Assembly (NCBI RefSeq): GCF_001269925.1 | Contig: NZ_LHVO01000018.1 | Span: forward strand, 186,001-250,000 | Direction of reading: 5' to 3' | Length of the DNA: 64,000 nucleotides | Origin: Pseudomonas sp. MIACH | GTDB lineage: Bacteria > Pseudomonadota > Gammaproteobacteria > Pseudomonadales > Pseudomonadaceae | In this document: positions 10,283 to 19,495 of the stretch, piece by piece | Position numbering within the stretch: position 1 is the first letter of the stretch | How the letters are laid out: each line of letters starts with the position of its first letter | Made by a program: the position numbers and the translations under genes | Notes under the pieces: model-generated | Database searches by the model: none | The model's input: the letters and a program-made list of their open reading frames with translations, nothing else | Told to the model about the DNA's origin: nothing

Positions 10283-11140
10283 TTAGAGAATGGGTTTGCC
10301 ACCGGTGACCGCATAGCGCGACCCCGAGATATAGCTGGCCTCATCCGACGCCAGCAGCACATAAATCGGCGCCACTTCCACCGGTTGCCCAGGGCGGCCC
10401 AGCGGCGTTTCGCTGCCGAAGCTCTTCACGTCCTCGTCGGTCATGGTCGCCACGATCAGCGGCGTCCAGATCGGCCCCGGTGCCACACTGTTGACGCGAA
10501 TGCCCTTACTGCCCAGCAACTGCGCCAAGCCGCCGGTGAAGTTGGCGATTGCGCCCTTGGTGGCGGCATAAGCCAGCAGGGTCGGCTTAGGCATGTCGGA
10601 GTTGACCGAGCTGGTGTTGATGATCGAACTGCCGGCTTTCATATGGGGCAGGGCAGCCTTGCAGATGCGAAACATCGCAGTGATGTTGATATCGAAGGTC
10701 TTGACCCATTCCTCATCCTCGATCTCTTCCAGCGTCTCGTGGGTCATCTGGAACGCAGCGTTATTCACCAGCACGTCGATGCGCCCAAACTGTTCTACGG
10801 TCTTGTCGACCAGCGCCTGGCAGGTGGCTTTTTGCGCGATATCGCCGGGCAGCAAAAGGCACTGGCGGCCTGCTTCCTCAACCCAGCGCGCGGTTTCCCT
10901 GGCATCTTCGTGTTCGTCCAGGTAGGCGATGGCGACGTCAGCGCCTTCACGGGCAAAGGCGATGGCCACCGCACGGCCGATGCCGCTGTCGGCACCGGTG
11001 ATCAAGGCGATTTTGTTGGCCAACCGGCCGGAGCCCTTGTAACTCTGTTCCCCGCAGTCCGGGTACGGGTCCATCTTGCGCTGGGTCCCGGGCACGTTTT
11101 GCGCTTGAGGGGCGAAGGGCGGGCGAGGGTAGTCAGTCAT
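10283..11140 (-). CDS. SDR-family oxidoreductase (YghA/GSP39-like)
   Basis: This is a short-chain dehydrogenase of 285 residues with an N-terminal extension rich in Pro (about 40 residues). It has the nucleotide motif TGADSGIG, NNAAFQ, the catalytic Ser in NTSSVNS and YAATK (YxxxK). The extension plus this core matches the general-stress SDR group (YghA/YhdF type), whose physiological substrates are mostly unknown. The start at 11140 (MTDYP) is preferred to the in-frame Met two codons upstream, but either is possible. Confidence 0.85.
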   Translation of the reverse strand: MTDYPRPPFAPQAQNVPGTQRKMDPYPDCGEQSYKGSGRLANKIALITGADSGIGRAVAIAFAREGADVAIAYLDEHEDARETARWVEEAGRQCLLLPGDIAQKATCQALVDKTVEQFGRIDVLVNNAAFQMTHETLEEIEDEEWVKTFDINITAMFRICKAALPHMKAGSSIINTSSVNSDMPKPTLLAYAATKGAIANFTGGLAQLLGSKGIRVNSVAPGPIWTPLIVATMTDEDVKSFGSETPLGRPGQPVEVAPIYVLLASDEASYISGSRYAVTGGKPIL

Positions 11141-11240
11141 TTCCAATCTCCATAGGTTTCGAGCAGTGCTATGGGATTAGTAGTTTCATGGCCGGCGATA
11201 GTTGTAATGGATGCCGGCCAGGCCCGACGAGTGGTACCGC

Positions 11241-12449
11241 TCAAGAGGAGGGCGGTACGCTCGCCAAGTGCGCCGACAGACGGCGCAAGGTCCACAGGAC
11301 GGTAAGCATCGCCGCCACGGCACACAACGCGATACCTGTCAGCATCGGCGCCGGTGTATGGTCGGCAAACACCCCGACCAGCGTCATCGACACTGCGGCG
11401 GTAATCATCTGGATCGCCCCCAGCAAGGCCGAGGCGGAGCCCGCCACTGCGCCGTGATCCTCCAGCGACAACACCCCGGCCGCCGGCAGCAGCAGGCCGA
11501 GAAAACCGAAGCCGATAAACAGCAGCGCCATCATCCAGGGCAGGCTATCGACCCACAGCGTGGTGGCCGCCAGCACGATCATGACGGCGGCCACCGCCGT
11601 TACCGACCAGCGAATCAGCGGCGCCAGGCCGAAGCGGGCGCTCAGGCGAGCGGTGAGTTGGCTCATGGCGAAGAATGACGCAGCGTTCAGTGCAAAACAC
11701 AGGCTGAATTGCGTAGGTGTCAGGCCGAAGTATTCGATATATACAAACGGCGCACTGCCAATAAACACAAAGAAGGTGGCCAGGCCAAAACCGCATACCA
11801 CCGACAAACCGATAAAAACCGGATCGCGCAGCAATGCACCGTAGCTGCTGAACGCCGTGCCCAGGGTCTTGCCCAAACGCCGTTCGGCCGGATGGGTCTC
11901 AGGCAGTTGCACGATGGTCATGACCAGGCACGCGACGGCCACCACCGCCAGCACGGCAAACACTTCGCGCCAGCTCCACAGCGAGATCACCAGGCTGCCG
12001 GCCAGCGGCGCGAGGATCGGCGAAACACTCATCACCAGCATCAGCAGGGCCATCAGCCGCGCGGCTTCATGGCCGGTGTACAGGTCACGCACAATCGCGC
12101 GGGGAATCACCATCCCGGCACACGCGCCGAACGCCTGCACGGCACGAAAGCCAATCAGCACTTCAATCGTAGGCGCCAGCGCGCAGCCGATACTGCCCAC
12201 GGCAAAGATCACCAGCCCCGCATAAATCGGCGGCTTGCGCCCGAACACATCGCTTATCGGCCCGTAGAACAGCTGGCACACGCCGATGATCATGAAGAAC
12301 ACCGTCAGGCTCATCTGCACCGCCGCCGGCGAGGCCTGCAGGCTGGCGCCCAGGGTTGGCAGGGCGGGCAGGTAGATGTCGATGGCGAATGGGCCGACGG
12401 CGGTGATCAAACCGAGCAGCAGGGCGAGGTGGGCGATACTTCGAGACAT
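11241..12449 (-). CDS. Bcr/CflA-family MFS drug exporter
   Basis: This inner-membrane transporter of 402 residues has about 12 hydrophobic helices. The first contains TAVGPFAIDIYLPALP, which is characteristic of Bcr/CflA proteins. The loop 2-3 signature GPISDVFGRKPPIY is intact. The family expels drugs such as bicyclomycin, chloramphenicol or sulfonamides by proton antiport; the substrate here is not predictable. I start at the ATG at 12449 (MSRSIAH) rather than seven codons upstream, which would add a non-conserved leader. Confidence 0.88.
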   Translation of the reverse strand: MSRSIAHLALLLGLITAVGPFAIDIYLPALPTLGASLQASPAAVQMSLTVFFMIIGVCQLFYGPISDVFGRKPPIYAGLVIFAVGSIGCALAPTIEVLIGFRAVQAFGACAGMVIPRAIVRDLYTGHEAARLMALLMLVMSVSPILAPLAGSLVISLWSWREVFAVLAVVAVACLVMTIVQLPETHPAERRLGKTLGTAFSSYGALLRDPVFIGLSVVCGFGLATFFVFIGSAPFVYIEYFGLTPTQFSLCFALNAASFFAMSQLTARLSARFGLAPLIRWSVTAVAAVMIVLAATTLWVDSLPWMMALLFIGFGFLGLLLPAAGVLSLEDHGAVAGSASALLGAIQMITAAVSMTLVGVFADHTPAPMLTGIALCAVAAMLTVLWTLRRLSAHLASVPPSS

Positions 12450-12585
12450 GGGCAGTTCCGGGCAGAGCAAAAGTCGATCAGATTAAGGGATCTGCACAGA
12501 TCTGCAAACTTAGGCTTCACTAACTGAGATTGATGCCGATAACGGTAAAAACGTTGCTTTGACTGTCGGGTATGGGGATGTGGGC

Positions 12586-14199
12586 ATGACGATCAAATTA
12601 CGCTTGATGTTATTGATTGCCACCGGGCTGCTCACGGCCTTGGTCATGAGCCTGGCCGGCTACCTGGGGAACGGCCGGATGAGTGAGGCGGTGCAGGATA
12701 GCGAGGTCAGCATGACGGTCCTGCGCAACCATATGGAAGCCGACATGATGCACGACGCCCTGCGCGCCGACGTGTTGTCCGCCATGCTTGTGGGGTTGGG
12801 GAAAAGCACCAGCAGCAAGGACGAGGTCAACACTTCGTTGAAGGAACACGCCGAGCACTTCCGAGAGGTACTGGGGGACAACCTCAAGCTGCCGCTGGAG
12901 GCCACGATCAAGACCAGCCTGGAAAAGATCAGACCCAGCCTGGACACCTACATCAGTGCCGCAGAGCGCATCGTCGCGTTGGCCCTGGACAATCCTGAAG
13001 CCGCTCGCGGGGAACTGGACACTTTCAACAAGGCGTTTTCCCAGCTTGAAGATCAAATGGCGGCCTTGAGCGAGCTGATCGAAAGCAATACCCAGCTGAC
13101 CAGCACCAGTACGCGGCAGACCATCAGTCACGCCAATTTAACCTTGGGGGCCGTGCTGATTGCCAGCCTGTTACTGCTGCTGGCGCAGGGGCGCTGGGTC
13201 ATCCTGAGCATCATGGGTCCGCTGCAGACCGCCAGCCGCATCGCCGCGAGTATCGCTCGGGGCAACTTGAGCGAGCCGATCGTCGAGCCCAAGCGCAAGG
13301 ACGAAGCCAGCTCATTGATCCGCAACCTCGCCATCATGCAGCGCGATTTGCGCGGCATGATCGAAGTGGTGCGCAGCAACGCCCATGGTGTCAGTGGCAT
13401 GAGCGAACGCTTGAGCCAGGGCTGCCATGAAGTCGCCGGCAGCAGTCAGCAGCAAAGTGCGGCAGCCAGCACCATGGCGGCGGCAGCCAGTGAAATGACC
13501 GCCAGTATTGAAGAGATTACCCGGCATGCCGGGCGCGCCCTGGACATGGCCAATCAGGCTGAAGCCTTGGCCAAGGACGGTGGCCGGGTGATCCACCAGG
13601 TGGTGAAGGATATGGACGGCATCGCCCGTTCAGCGCAGCAATCGGCCCAGGTCATTCGTACGCTGGACAAGGAGTCCGAGGCGATCTACAGCATTATCCA
13701 GGTGATCAAGGGGATCGCTGACCAAACCAACCTGCTGGCCCTGAACGCCGCAATTGAAGCCGCCCGCGCTGGCGAACAGGGGCGCGGCTTTGCGGTGGTC
13801 GCCGATGAAGTGCGCAGCCTGGCGGGCCGTACCAGTGCCTCGACCCAGGAAATTGCCAGCATGGTCGGGCGTATCCAGCAGAATACCCGGGAAGCGGTGA
13901 CCAGCATGGAGGAGGGCGTCACCCAGGTGGATAAAGGCATGGCGGTGACTGCCGAGGTAGAGCGCGCGATCCGCGACATTCTGCAGGCCACCCTCAATAC
14001 CACCGAGTTGGTGAATGACATCTCGCGCACCATCGGTGAACAGAGCCTGGCGAGCAACGAGATCTCCCACCAGGTGGAGATGATTGCCGGGATGTCGGAA
14101 AACAACAGCCGTATCATCGGTGAAACCGCTTCGACTACCGATGAACTGGCGGGCTTGGCCGGCAAGTTGTCGCAGTCCGTGGATCGCTTCAGCCTGTAA
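12586..14199 (+). CDS. Methyl-accepting chemotaxis protein (4HB-type sensor)
   Basis: This 537-residue chemoreceptor has a membrane helix at residues 8-28, a periplasmic region of about 165 residues predicted to be mostly helical (four-helix-bundle type), a second membrane helix near 195-215, a HAMP domain and a cytoplasmic signalling domain. The hairpin tip is the canonical [21 protein letters not shown] start at ATG 12586 (MTIKLRLM); upstream codons read through promoter-like sequence. The ligand is unknown. A terminator follows. Confidence 0.92.
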   Translation: MTIKLRLMLLIATGLLTALVMSLAGYLGNGRMSEAVQDSEVSMTVLRNHMEADMMHDALRADVLSAMLVGLGKSTSSKDEVNTSLKEHAEHFREVLGDNLKLPLEATIKTSLEKIRPSLDTYISAAERIVALALDNPEAARGELDTFNKAFSQLEDQMAALSELIESNTQLTSTSTRQTISHANLTLGAVLIASLLLLLAQGRWVILSIMGPLQTASRIAASIARGNLSEPIVEPKRKDEASSLIRNLAIMQRDLRGMIEVVRSNAHGVSGMSERLSQGCHEVAGSSQQQSAAASTMAAAASEMTASIEEITRHAGRALDMANQAEALAKDGGRVIHQVVKDMDGIARSAQQSAQVIRTLDKESEAIYSIIQVIKGIADQTNLLALNAAIEAARAGEQGRGFAVVADEVRSLAGRTSASTQEIASMVGRIQQNTREAVTSMEEGVTQVDKGMAVTAEVERAIRDILQATLNTTELVNDISRTIGEQSLASNEISHQVEMIAGMSENNSRIIGETASTTDELAGLAGKLSQSVDRFSL

Positions 14200-14228
14200 C
14201 AAATCACAAACCCGATAAGCGCTTTATC

Positions 14229-14258
14229 AACCGGCCCCCTGTGGGCCGGTTTTTTTTG
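14229..14258 (+). terminator. Rho-independent terminator of the chemoreceptor gene
   Basis: The sequence forms an AACCGGCCC/GGGCCGGTT stem with a short loop, followed by eight T residues. It sits 30 bases after the stop codon and separates the chemoreceptor from the deoxyribose genes. Confidence 0.9.
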
Positions 14259-14331
14259 CCCGATGCTCCGACCCACCTGCAGCGTTCATTGATCGGCTAT
14301 CGCAAAAAAAAGATTGAATATTCACACCTAA

Positions 14332-14347
14332 TGTTATTTAAATAACA
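14332..14347. promoter_or_regulatory. Operator candidate TGTTA-N6-TAACA before deoK
   Basis: TGTTATTTAAATAACA is a perfect 16-base palindrome located 53 bases before the deoK start. The same TGTTA-N6-TAAC pattern occurs twice in the gap between the DeoR-type regulator and deoC. I infer that it is the binding site of that regulator and represses the deoK-deoP-deoX operon. Confidence 0.7.
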
Positions 14348-14399
14348 AAACAAGAGCGCCACGACCTGCCTGGTCGTGCTGCAACAAGGTGGAATAGCA

Positions 14400-15320
14400 A
14401 TGAGCAAGATCGCAGTCATCGGCAGCAACATGGTGGATTTGATTACCTACATCGACCGTATGCCGGCCCAGGGCGAAACCCTGGAAGCGCCTGGCTTTGC
14501 CCTCGGTTGTGGCGGCAAAGGGGCCAACCAGGCGGTGGCGGCAGCCAAGCTTGGGGCGCAGGTCCTGATGGTGAGCAAGGTGGGTGACGACATGTTTGCC
14601 GACAACACGCTGGCCAACTTCCAGCGCTTTGGTATCGACACCCGCTATGTACAGCGGGTGCCTGGGGTTTCCAGCGGCGTAGCGCCGATTTTTGTCAGCC
14701 CCGACTCCCACAACAGCATTTTGATCGTCAAAGGTGCCAATGCGCATTTGTCGCCGGCGGACATCGACGCGGCGGCCGCCGACCTGCGCGAGTGCACGCT
14801 GATCGTGCTGCAACTGGAGATCAATCTGGACACGGTCTACTACGCCATCGAGTTTGCTCATCGGCACGGCATCGCGGTGTTGCTCAATCCGGCACCGGCC
14901 CTGGCCGGCTTAAGTGGGACGCACCTGGCGCAACTGGATTTCCTGATCCCCAACGAATCGGAACTGGCTTTGATCAGCGGTCAGGTCGTGGACTCACCGG
15001 AAGCGGCCCAACGCGCCGCACGCACGCTGGTGGCCAACGGCATTCGCCATGTGATCGTCACCCTCGGCGAACACGGTGCGTTGTACGTGGGGGAGGAGGG
15101 CGAATTCCGGGTGCCGGGCCGAAAAGTGGTCGCGCGTGACACCACGGGCGCCGGCGATGCCTTTATCGGTTGCTTCATCCAGCACTGGAGCCGTGACGGC
15201 GCTATCCGGCAGGCCATGGAACAGGCCGTGGCGTATTCCGCCTGCTCGGTCATGGCGCTGGGCACCCAGACGTCTTATCCCGACCGCCAAGCGTTCGCGC
15301 GCTTCCAGCAACAGCAGTAA
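14400..15320 (+). CDS. deoK: Ribokinase-family sugar kinase, probably deoxyribokinase
   Basis: This PfkB-family kinase of 306 residues has the N-terminal glycine motif GCGGKGANQAVAAAKLGA and the C-terminal ATP/anion-hole motif DTTGAGDAF with the catalytic Asp. Ribokinase and deoxyribokinase cannot be separated by motifs alone. The deoxyribose role is inferred from its neighbours: a FucP-type permease, a DUF4432 protein, a DeoR repressor and deoC. This is the gene content of the Salmonella deoQKPX system. The product would be deoxyribose 5-phosphate. The start at 14400 has AAGGTGG eight bases upstream. Confidence 0.82.
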   Translation: MSKIAVIGSNMVDLITYIDRMPAQGETLEAPGFALGCGGKGANQAVAAAKLGAQVLMVSKVGDDMFADNTLANFQRFGIDTRYVQRVPGVSSGVAPIFVSPDSHNSILIVKGANAHLSPADIDAAAADLRECTLIVLQLEINLDTVYYAIEFAHRHGIAVLLNPAPALAGLSGTHLAQLDFLIPNESELALISGQVVDSPEAAQRAARTLVANGIRHVIVTLGEHGALYVGEEGEFRVPGRKVVARDTTGAGDAFIGCFIQHWSRDGAIRQAMEQAVAYSACSVMALGTQTSYPDRQAFARFQQQQ

Positions 15321-15348
15321 CCCTTTCAAACCAGCCCGGAGAACAATA

Positions 15349-16680
15349 ATGAACAAACCTGCGCTGCAACAGACACCCGATGGTTTCTACCTGAACCGCA
15401 CGCCCTGGTTCGCCTTTATCCTGCTGTGCAGCATTTTTGCGCTGTGGGCAGCGGCGGCGAGCATGAACGACGTGCTGATCGCACACTTCAAGAAAGCGTT
15501 TTTGCTCAGTGATTTCCAGACCGCCTTTGTGCAGTCGGCGTTTTACCTCGGCTACTTTTTCGTGGCGATTCCGGCGGCGATGGTAGTGCGCCGTTTCAGC
15601 TACAAGAGCACGATCCTGATCGGGTTGCTGCTGTACATGTTCGGCTGCCTGCTGTTTTTCCCGGCGGCGTCCACGGCCAAGTACGGCATGTTCCTGCTGG
15701 CGCTGTTTGTGATTGCCGCCGGCCTGTCGTTCCTGGAGACCGCCTGCAACACCTACTCGACATTGATGGGGCCACGGGAAACCGGGACGCGGCGCTTGAA
15801 TATTTCGCAGACCTTCCACCCCTTCGGCGCGATGGCCGGGGTGTACGTCGGCAGTTTCGTGATGTTCAAGGACACCGACGCCACCACCGAACAGCTGACA
15901 CAGATGAGCGCCACCGAGGCGGCTGTGCAGCAGTTGCAAATGATCCAGTCCACGCTGTTGCCGTACAAGTGGATGATTGCGGTGCTGGTGCTGATGTTTA
16001 TCCTTATCGCCATTACCCGTTTCCCCGCCTGCAAGGGCAATAAGCCTGCTGACAGCAAGCCGGGCAGCCTGCGTGAGAGCCTGGGCCGGCTGCGGCGTAA
16101 CCCGCGCTTTACCTTTGGCGTATTGGCGCAGTTTCTCTACGTGGGCGCGCAGGTGGGCGTGTGGAGCTTTACCATTCGCCTGGCGATGCAAATGGGCGGT
16201 ATGAATGAGCGCAGCGCTTCCTGGTTCCTGCTGACCACCTTTGCCGCCTACTTTGTCGGCAAGATGATCGCCAACCTGTTGATGCGACGCCTGCACCCGG
16301 CCAAGGTCTTGGCAATCTACGGTGTGCTGTGCATCGTGCTGCTGGCCTACACCATTCTGGTGCCGAACATTTCGGCGGTGTATGCAGCGGTGGGTGTGAG
16401 TATTTTCCTCGGCCCGTGCTGGCCGACCATCTACGGCCTGACCATCGATGGCCTGGGTGAGGACACTGGCGTCGGCGGCTCGTTGCTGGTCATGAGCATC
16501 GTCGGCGGCGGGGTGATTCCGATCTTCCAGGGCCTGTTGTCCGACGCCAGCGGCGGCAACATGCAACTGGCCTACAGCGTGCCGCTGCTGTGCTTTATCG
16601 TGATCGTGATGTATGCGCTCAAATGCTTGCGCCAACCCGGCACCTTGCCCTCGGGCGCAGCGGCGGCGGTGGCCTCATGA
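15349..16680 (+). CDS. deoP: FucP-family MFS sugar permease, probably deoxyribose transporter
   Basis: This 443-residue inner-membrane transporter has 12 hydrophobic segments. The N-terminal half reads SMNDVLIAHFKKAF and SAFYLGYFFVAIPAA, the pattern of the L-fucose:H+ symporter family. It lies 28 bases after deoK with a GGAGA ribosome site, and its stop overlaps the next gene as ATGA, so the three genes form one operon. DeoP of Salmonella is the nearest functional model that fits the context. Sugar specificity is inferred. Confidence 0.82.
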   Translation: MNKPALQQTPDGFYLNRTPWFAFILLCSIFALWAAAASMNDVLIAHFKKAFLLSDFQTAFVQSAFYLGYFFVAIPAAMVVRRFSYKSTILIGLLLYMFGCLLFFPAASTAKYGMFLLALFVIAAGLSFLETACNTYSTLMGPRETGTRRLNISQTFHPFGAMAGVYVGSFVMFKDTDATTEQLTQMSATEAAVQQLQMIQSTLLPYKWMIAVLVLMFILIAITRFPACKGNKPADSKPGSLRESLGRLRRNPRFTFGVLAQFLYVGAQVGVWSFTIRLAMQMGGMNERSASWFLLTTFAAYFVGKMIANLLMRRLHPAKVLAIYGVLCIVLLAYTILVPNISAVYAAVGVSIFLGPCWPTIYGLTIDGLGEDTGVGGSLLVMSIVGGGVIPIFQGLLSDASGGNMQLAYSVPLLCFIVIVMYALKCLRQPGTLPSGAAAAVAS

Positions 16681-17723
16681 ACACGCGTATCCCGCTGTAT
16701 CCTGCGCTGTTTGCCGAGCAGGAAAAGATCCTGTTGCAGTCTGAGGATTTCAAGGTCTGTGGGTGGACCTACGCGTCCGGCGTGCAGGCGCTGAGCCTGG
16801 AGAACAGCCGTGGACGACTGGTGCTCCTGCCTTATCAAGGGCAGATGATCTGGTCGGCAGTGTTCGACGGTTGCGACCTGACCATGAGCAACCTGTTCGA
16901 GCAACCCCGGCCCAGCCCGACGGTCATCGATACCTATGGCTGCTTCATGTTTCACAGTGGCCTGCTGCGCAACGGCTGCCCGGCGCCGGATGACACCCAT
17001 GCCCTGCATGGTGAAATGCCCTGCGCGCCGATGGATTCGGCCTGGCTGGAAATCGGCGAGGGCTTTGTGCGCCTGGGCGGTTTCTATCAATATGCCAAGG
17101 GCTTCGGCGATCGTTACCGAGCGTGCCCCAGCGTGACCCTGCGCGCTGACTCGGCCTTGTTCGATATCGATATGGACGTGACCAACCTGGCTGGCAAGCC
17201 TATGGAGCTGATGTACATGGCCCATATGAATTATGCGTATGTGGCCGGCGCGCGGTTTGTCGAGCCGTTGGGCATGCAGCACCTGCGCCTGCGCACCAGC
17301 ATTCCGGACCACGTCAAGCCGACGCCGGATTGGAGCGCCTACATGGCGCAACTGGCCGAGCAGCCTACGCAATTGGTGTGTCTGGATAAGCCGGCGTTGT
17401 ACGACCCTGAAATCGTGTTTTTCTTCGACGACGTCGGCACGGACGCCGCAGGCCAGGCACACTTTCTGCTGGATCATCCCGATGGCGCGGCGTTCTACAC
17501 CCGGTATCGCCCCGAACAATTCGAGCACGCCGCACGCTGGATCCTGCACACGCCGGATCAGCAAGTGGCGGCCTTCGTGCTGCCATCGACGTGTGAACCC
17601 GAGGGCTATAACGCCGAGAAAGCCAAGGGCCACGTGCGTCTGTTGCCGGCGGGAGCCAGCGCCTCCTTCAATGTGACCACTGGCTATCTGAGTGCGCAGG
17701 AACGGCAGCGATTGCTGGGTTAA
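16677..17723 (+). CDS. DUF4432/aldose-1-epimerase-like protein (DeoX-like)
   Basis: This 348-residue protein, presumably cytosolic, is built mainly of beta-strands in the style of galactose mutarotase-like folds. The segment YGCFMFHSGLLRNGCP and then HGEMPCAPMDSAW supply conserved His and Glu residues. It starts at the ATGA overlap with the permease gene. In the Salmonella deo cluster DeoX holds this place and is thought to help sugar interconversion, perhaps mutarotation of deoxyribose; direct proof is lacking. Its stop codon overlaps the stop of the convergent DeoR gene. Confidence 0.8.
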   Translation: MNTRIPLYPALFAEQEKILLQSEDFKVCGWTYASGVQALSLENSRGRLVLLPYQGQMIWSAVFDGCDLTMSNLFEQPRPSPTVIDTYGCFMFHSGLLRNGCPAPDDTHALHGEMPCAPMDSAWLEIGEGFVRLGGFYQYAKGFGDRYRACPSVTLRADSALFDIDMDVTNLAGKPMELMYMAHMNYAYVAGARFVEPLGMQHLRLRTSIPDHVKPTPDWSAYMAQLAEQPTQLVCLDKPALYDPEIVFFFDDVGTDAAGQAHFLLDHPDGAAFYTRYRPEQFEHAARWILHTPDQQVAAFVLPSTCEPEGYNAEKAKGHVRLLPAGASASFNVTTGYLSAQERQRLLG

Positions 17724-17731
17724 ACCAGCAA
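17712..17731. terminator. Hairpin spanning two convergent stop codons
   Basis: TTGCTGG (17712-17718) and CCAGCAA (17725-17731) pair around a GTTAAA loop that holds both overlapping stop codons of the convergent genes. It could act as a weak bidirectional terminator. It has no T-tract, so the effect is uncertain. Confidence 0.4.
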
Positions 17732-18478
17732 TTGCGCGCCGTGGGCCTGGATGGCTTCCTTGTAGCTGCGGGGGATTTTCTTGTCGCTGACCACGTACTG
17801 AAAGTCCTCCAGGGTGGCGAAGTGAGCGGTGCGCACTGTGTCGAACTTGCTGAAATCGGCGAGCAACACGCGCTGCTGAGCCTGGCGCATGACCTTTCGC
17901 TTGACCTCGACTTCGTTGAAGTTGAAGCACGTCACGCCGAATTCCTGGCTGACGCCGGCGGCCGTCACGAAGGCCCAGGTCAGGCGCACGCTGTCGAGGA
18001 TGCTGCTTTCGGCACTGTTTTCAAACACCTGGTTCTTGCGGTGAAAGGTCCCGCCGCACAACACGATGTGGCAGTTGGGCTTGTTATGCAGCTTGAGCAG
18101 CACGTTCAACGAGCTGCACACCGCCGTGAACTCCACTTCATCAGGGATGAAATCGATCACAAAGGGCGAGGTGGTACCGCAGTCGAAAAATACCGTGTCA
18201 CCGGGCTGGATCAGCCGCGCGGCGAGTTTGCCAATGCGGCGTTTTTCCTCGACGTGACGGGTGTCCTGCTCGGCGACCCGGTAGTCGCTGACTTCACTGC
18301 CGACCCGGGTGATGTAGCCGCCCAACAGGCGCAGGTGGTCGCTGAAGTGATTGAGATCGCGGCGCAGGGTCATCTCGGAAACCTCCAGCAGCGCCGCCAT
18401 TTCCCTCAAGTGAATAGCGTTCTGGTCCTGCAAGGCTTGCTGGATAAGCTTGAGTCGCTCGGCTTTTCTACTGTCCAC
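17720..18478 (-). CDS. DeoR-family repressor of the deoxyribose cluster
   Basis: This 252-residue regulator has an N-terminal winged HTH (residues 1-55, with LREMAALLEVSEMTLRRDL) and a DeoR sensor domain with FFDCGTTSPFVID and a phosphosugar-binding pattern. It lies between the deoK operon and deoC and is divergent from deoC. The likely inducer is deoxyribose or its 5-phosphate, by analogy to DeoQ/DeoR. Two palindromes in its own promoter region match one in front of deoK, which supports control of all three units, including itself. Confidence 0.85.
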   Translation of the reverse strand: MDSRKAERLKLIQQALQDQNAIHLREMAALLEVSEMTLRRDLNHFSDHLRLLGGYITRVGSEVSDYRVAEQDTRHVEEKRRIGKLAARLIQPGDTVFFDCGTTSPFVIDFIPDEVEFTAVCSSLNVLLKLHNKPNCHIVLCGGTFHRKNQVFENSAESSILDSVRLTWAFVTAAGVSQEFGVTCFNFNEVEVKRKVMRQAQQRVLLADFSKFDTVRTAHFATLEDFQYVVSDKKIPRSYKEAIQAHGAQLLV

Positions 18479-18503
18479 GAGTATTCCAGGGCTTGATTGT
18501 TTG

Positions 18504-18540
18504 TGTTAGATAAGTAACATCTAGTGTTATTATTGTAACG
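18504..18540. promoter_or_regulatory. Tandem operators in the deoR-type/deoC divergent promoter
   Basis: TGTTAGATAAGTAACA at 18504-18519 and TGTTATTATTGTAACG at 18525-18540 share the TGTTA-N6-TAAC core with the site before deoK. Their starts are 21 bases apart, two helical turns, so two repressor units could bind the same DNA face. The pair lies in the 128-base gap between the divergent regulator and deoC. Confidence 0.7.
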
Positions 18541-18606
18541 TATTAATGTGGTCGCTGTGACAAGCGGCACACGATCATTCGCAACATACAGGCAAGGGCA
18601 CGTTAA

Positions 18607-19290
18607 ATGAACACTCTTCAACCCGCAGCATTGGCCAAGTACATCGATCACACCTTGCTGGCGCCCGACGCCTCCCGTGAACAGATTCGCACCTTGTGCG
18701 AGGAAGCCCGGGAGCATGGCTTTTATTCGGTGTGCCTGAACTCGGGGCAGGTGCCTTACGCCGCGTCCTGCCTGACCGGCGCCAGCGTGGTGATTTGTGC
18801 CGTGGTGGGCTTTCCGCTGGGCGCCGGCCTGAGTGACACCAAGGCCTTCGAAGCCGAACGGGCGATTGCCGCCGGGGCAGGGGAGATCGACATGGTGCTC
18901 AATATCGGCTGGCTGAAGGACGGCCTGCTGGAGGCAGTACGCGAAGACATTGCCGTGGTCCACAAGGCGTGCGGCGCCGTGCCGTTGAAAGTCATCCTGG
19001 AAACCTGCCTGCTGAACGACGCGCAAAAAGTCCAGGCCTGCGAAATCTGCCGGGACTTGGGTGTGGCATTCGTCAAGACGTCCACGGGGTTCAGCCGAAG
19101 CGGTGCCACCGCCGAAGACGTCGCCCTGATGCGTAAAACCGTGGGTGCCGGGGTTGGGGTCAAAGCGTCCGGTGGCGTACGCGATTACCCGACGGCGGTG
19201 AAGATGATTGAAGCGGGCGCTACACGTTTGGGTAGCAGTTCGGGGATTGCAATTGTGGGCGGTGCGGTGACGGCGGCGGGCGGTTACTGA
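18607..19290 (+). CDS. deoC: Deoxyribose-phosphate aldolase
   Basis: This class I aldolase splits 2-deoxyribose 5-phosphate into glyceraldehyde 3-phosphate and acetaldehyde. The 227-residue TIM barrel has the expected residues: Asp95 in GEIDMVLN, Schiff-base Lys157 in [10 protein letters not shown], and Lys186 in VKASGG. A short leader separates it from its divergent repressor. With deoK and deoP it completes a deoxyribose route; the acetaldehyde formed would need an aldehyde dehydrogenase from elsewhere. Confidence 0.95.
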   Translation: MNTLQPAALAKYIDHTLLAPDASREQIRTLCEEAREHGFYSVCLNSGQVPYAASCLTGASVVICAVVGFPLGAGLSDTKAFEAERAIAAGAGEIDMVLNIGWLKDGLLEAVREDIAVVHKACGAVPLKVILETCLLNDAQKVQACEICRDLGVAFVKTSTGFSRSGATAEDVALMRKTVGAGVGVKASGGVRDYPTAVKMIEAGATRLGSSSGIAIVGGAVTAAGGY

Positions 19291-19304
19291 CGTTGATGCG
19301 TATG

Positions 19305-19377
19305 CCGTTAATAACAAATGGATTATAACTAAACTAAATAGTCATTTAGTTTAGTTATATTTAATGGTTATTAATGG
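19305..19377. repeat. Long A+T-rich nested inverted repeat after deoC
   Basis: A 16-bp perfect stem (19324-19339 with 19344-19359, loop AGTC) is enclosed by an outer pair, CCGTTAATAAC (19305-19315) and GTTATTAATGG (19367-19377), with one mismatch. No T-tract follows in either direction. It marks the point where ordered genes give way to decayed sequence. It may be a terminator, a protein-binding site or the end of a lost element. Confidence 0.55.
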
Positions 19378-19495
19378 GGAAGGGTAGCTCATCCTTCACA
19401 TCGCCCGGTTCTACAAGCCTAAAGGCCTGAAAGTTCCTATTTAAGTCATCGGCCATGCCATGACACACCGACGTTCCGGGCCGAATCCGTGCTTT

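Noticed and set aside
15250..16635. Long minus-strand frame opposite deoP
   Set aside because: His/Gln-rich product with no motif, directly antisense to a strong MFS transporter.
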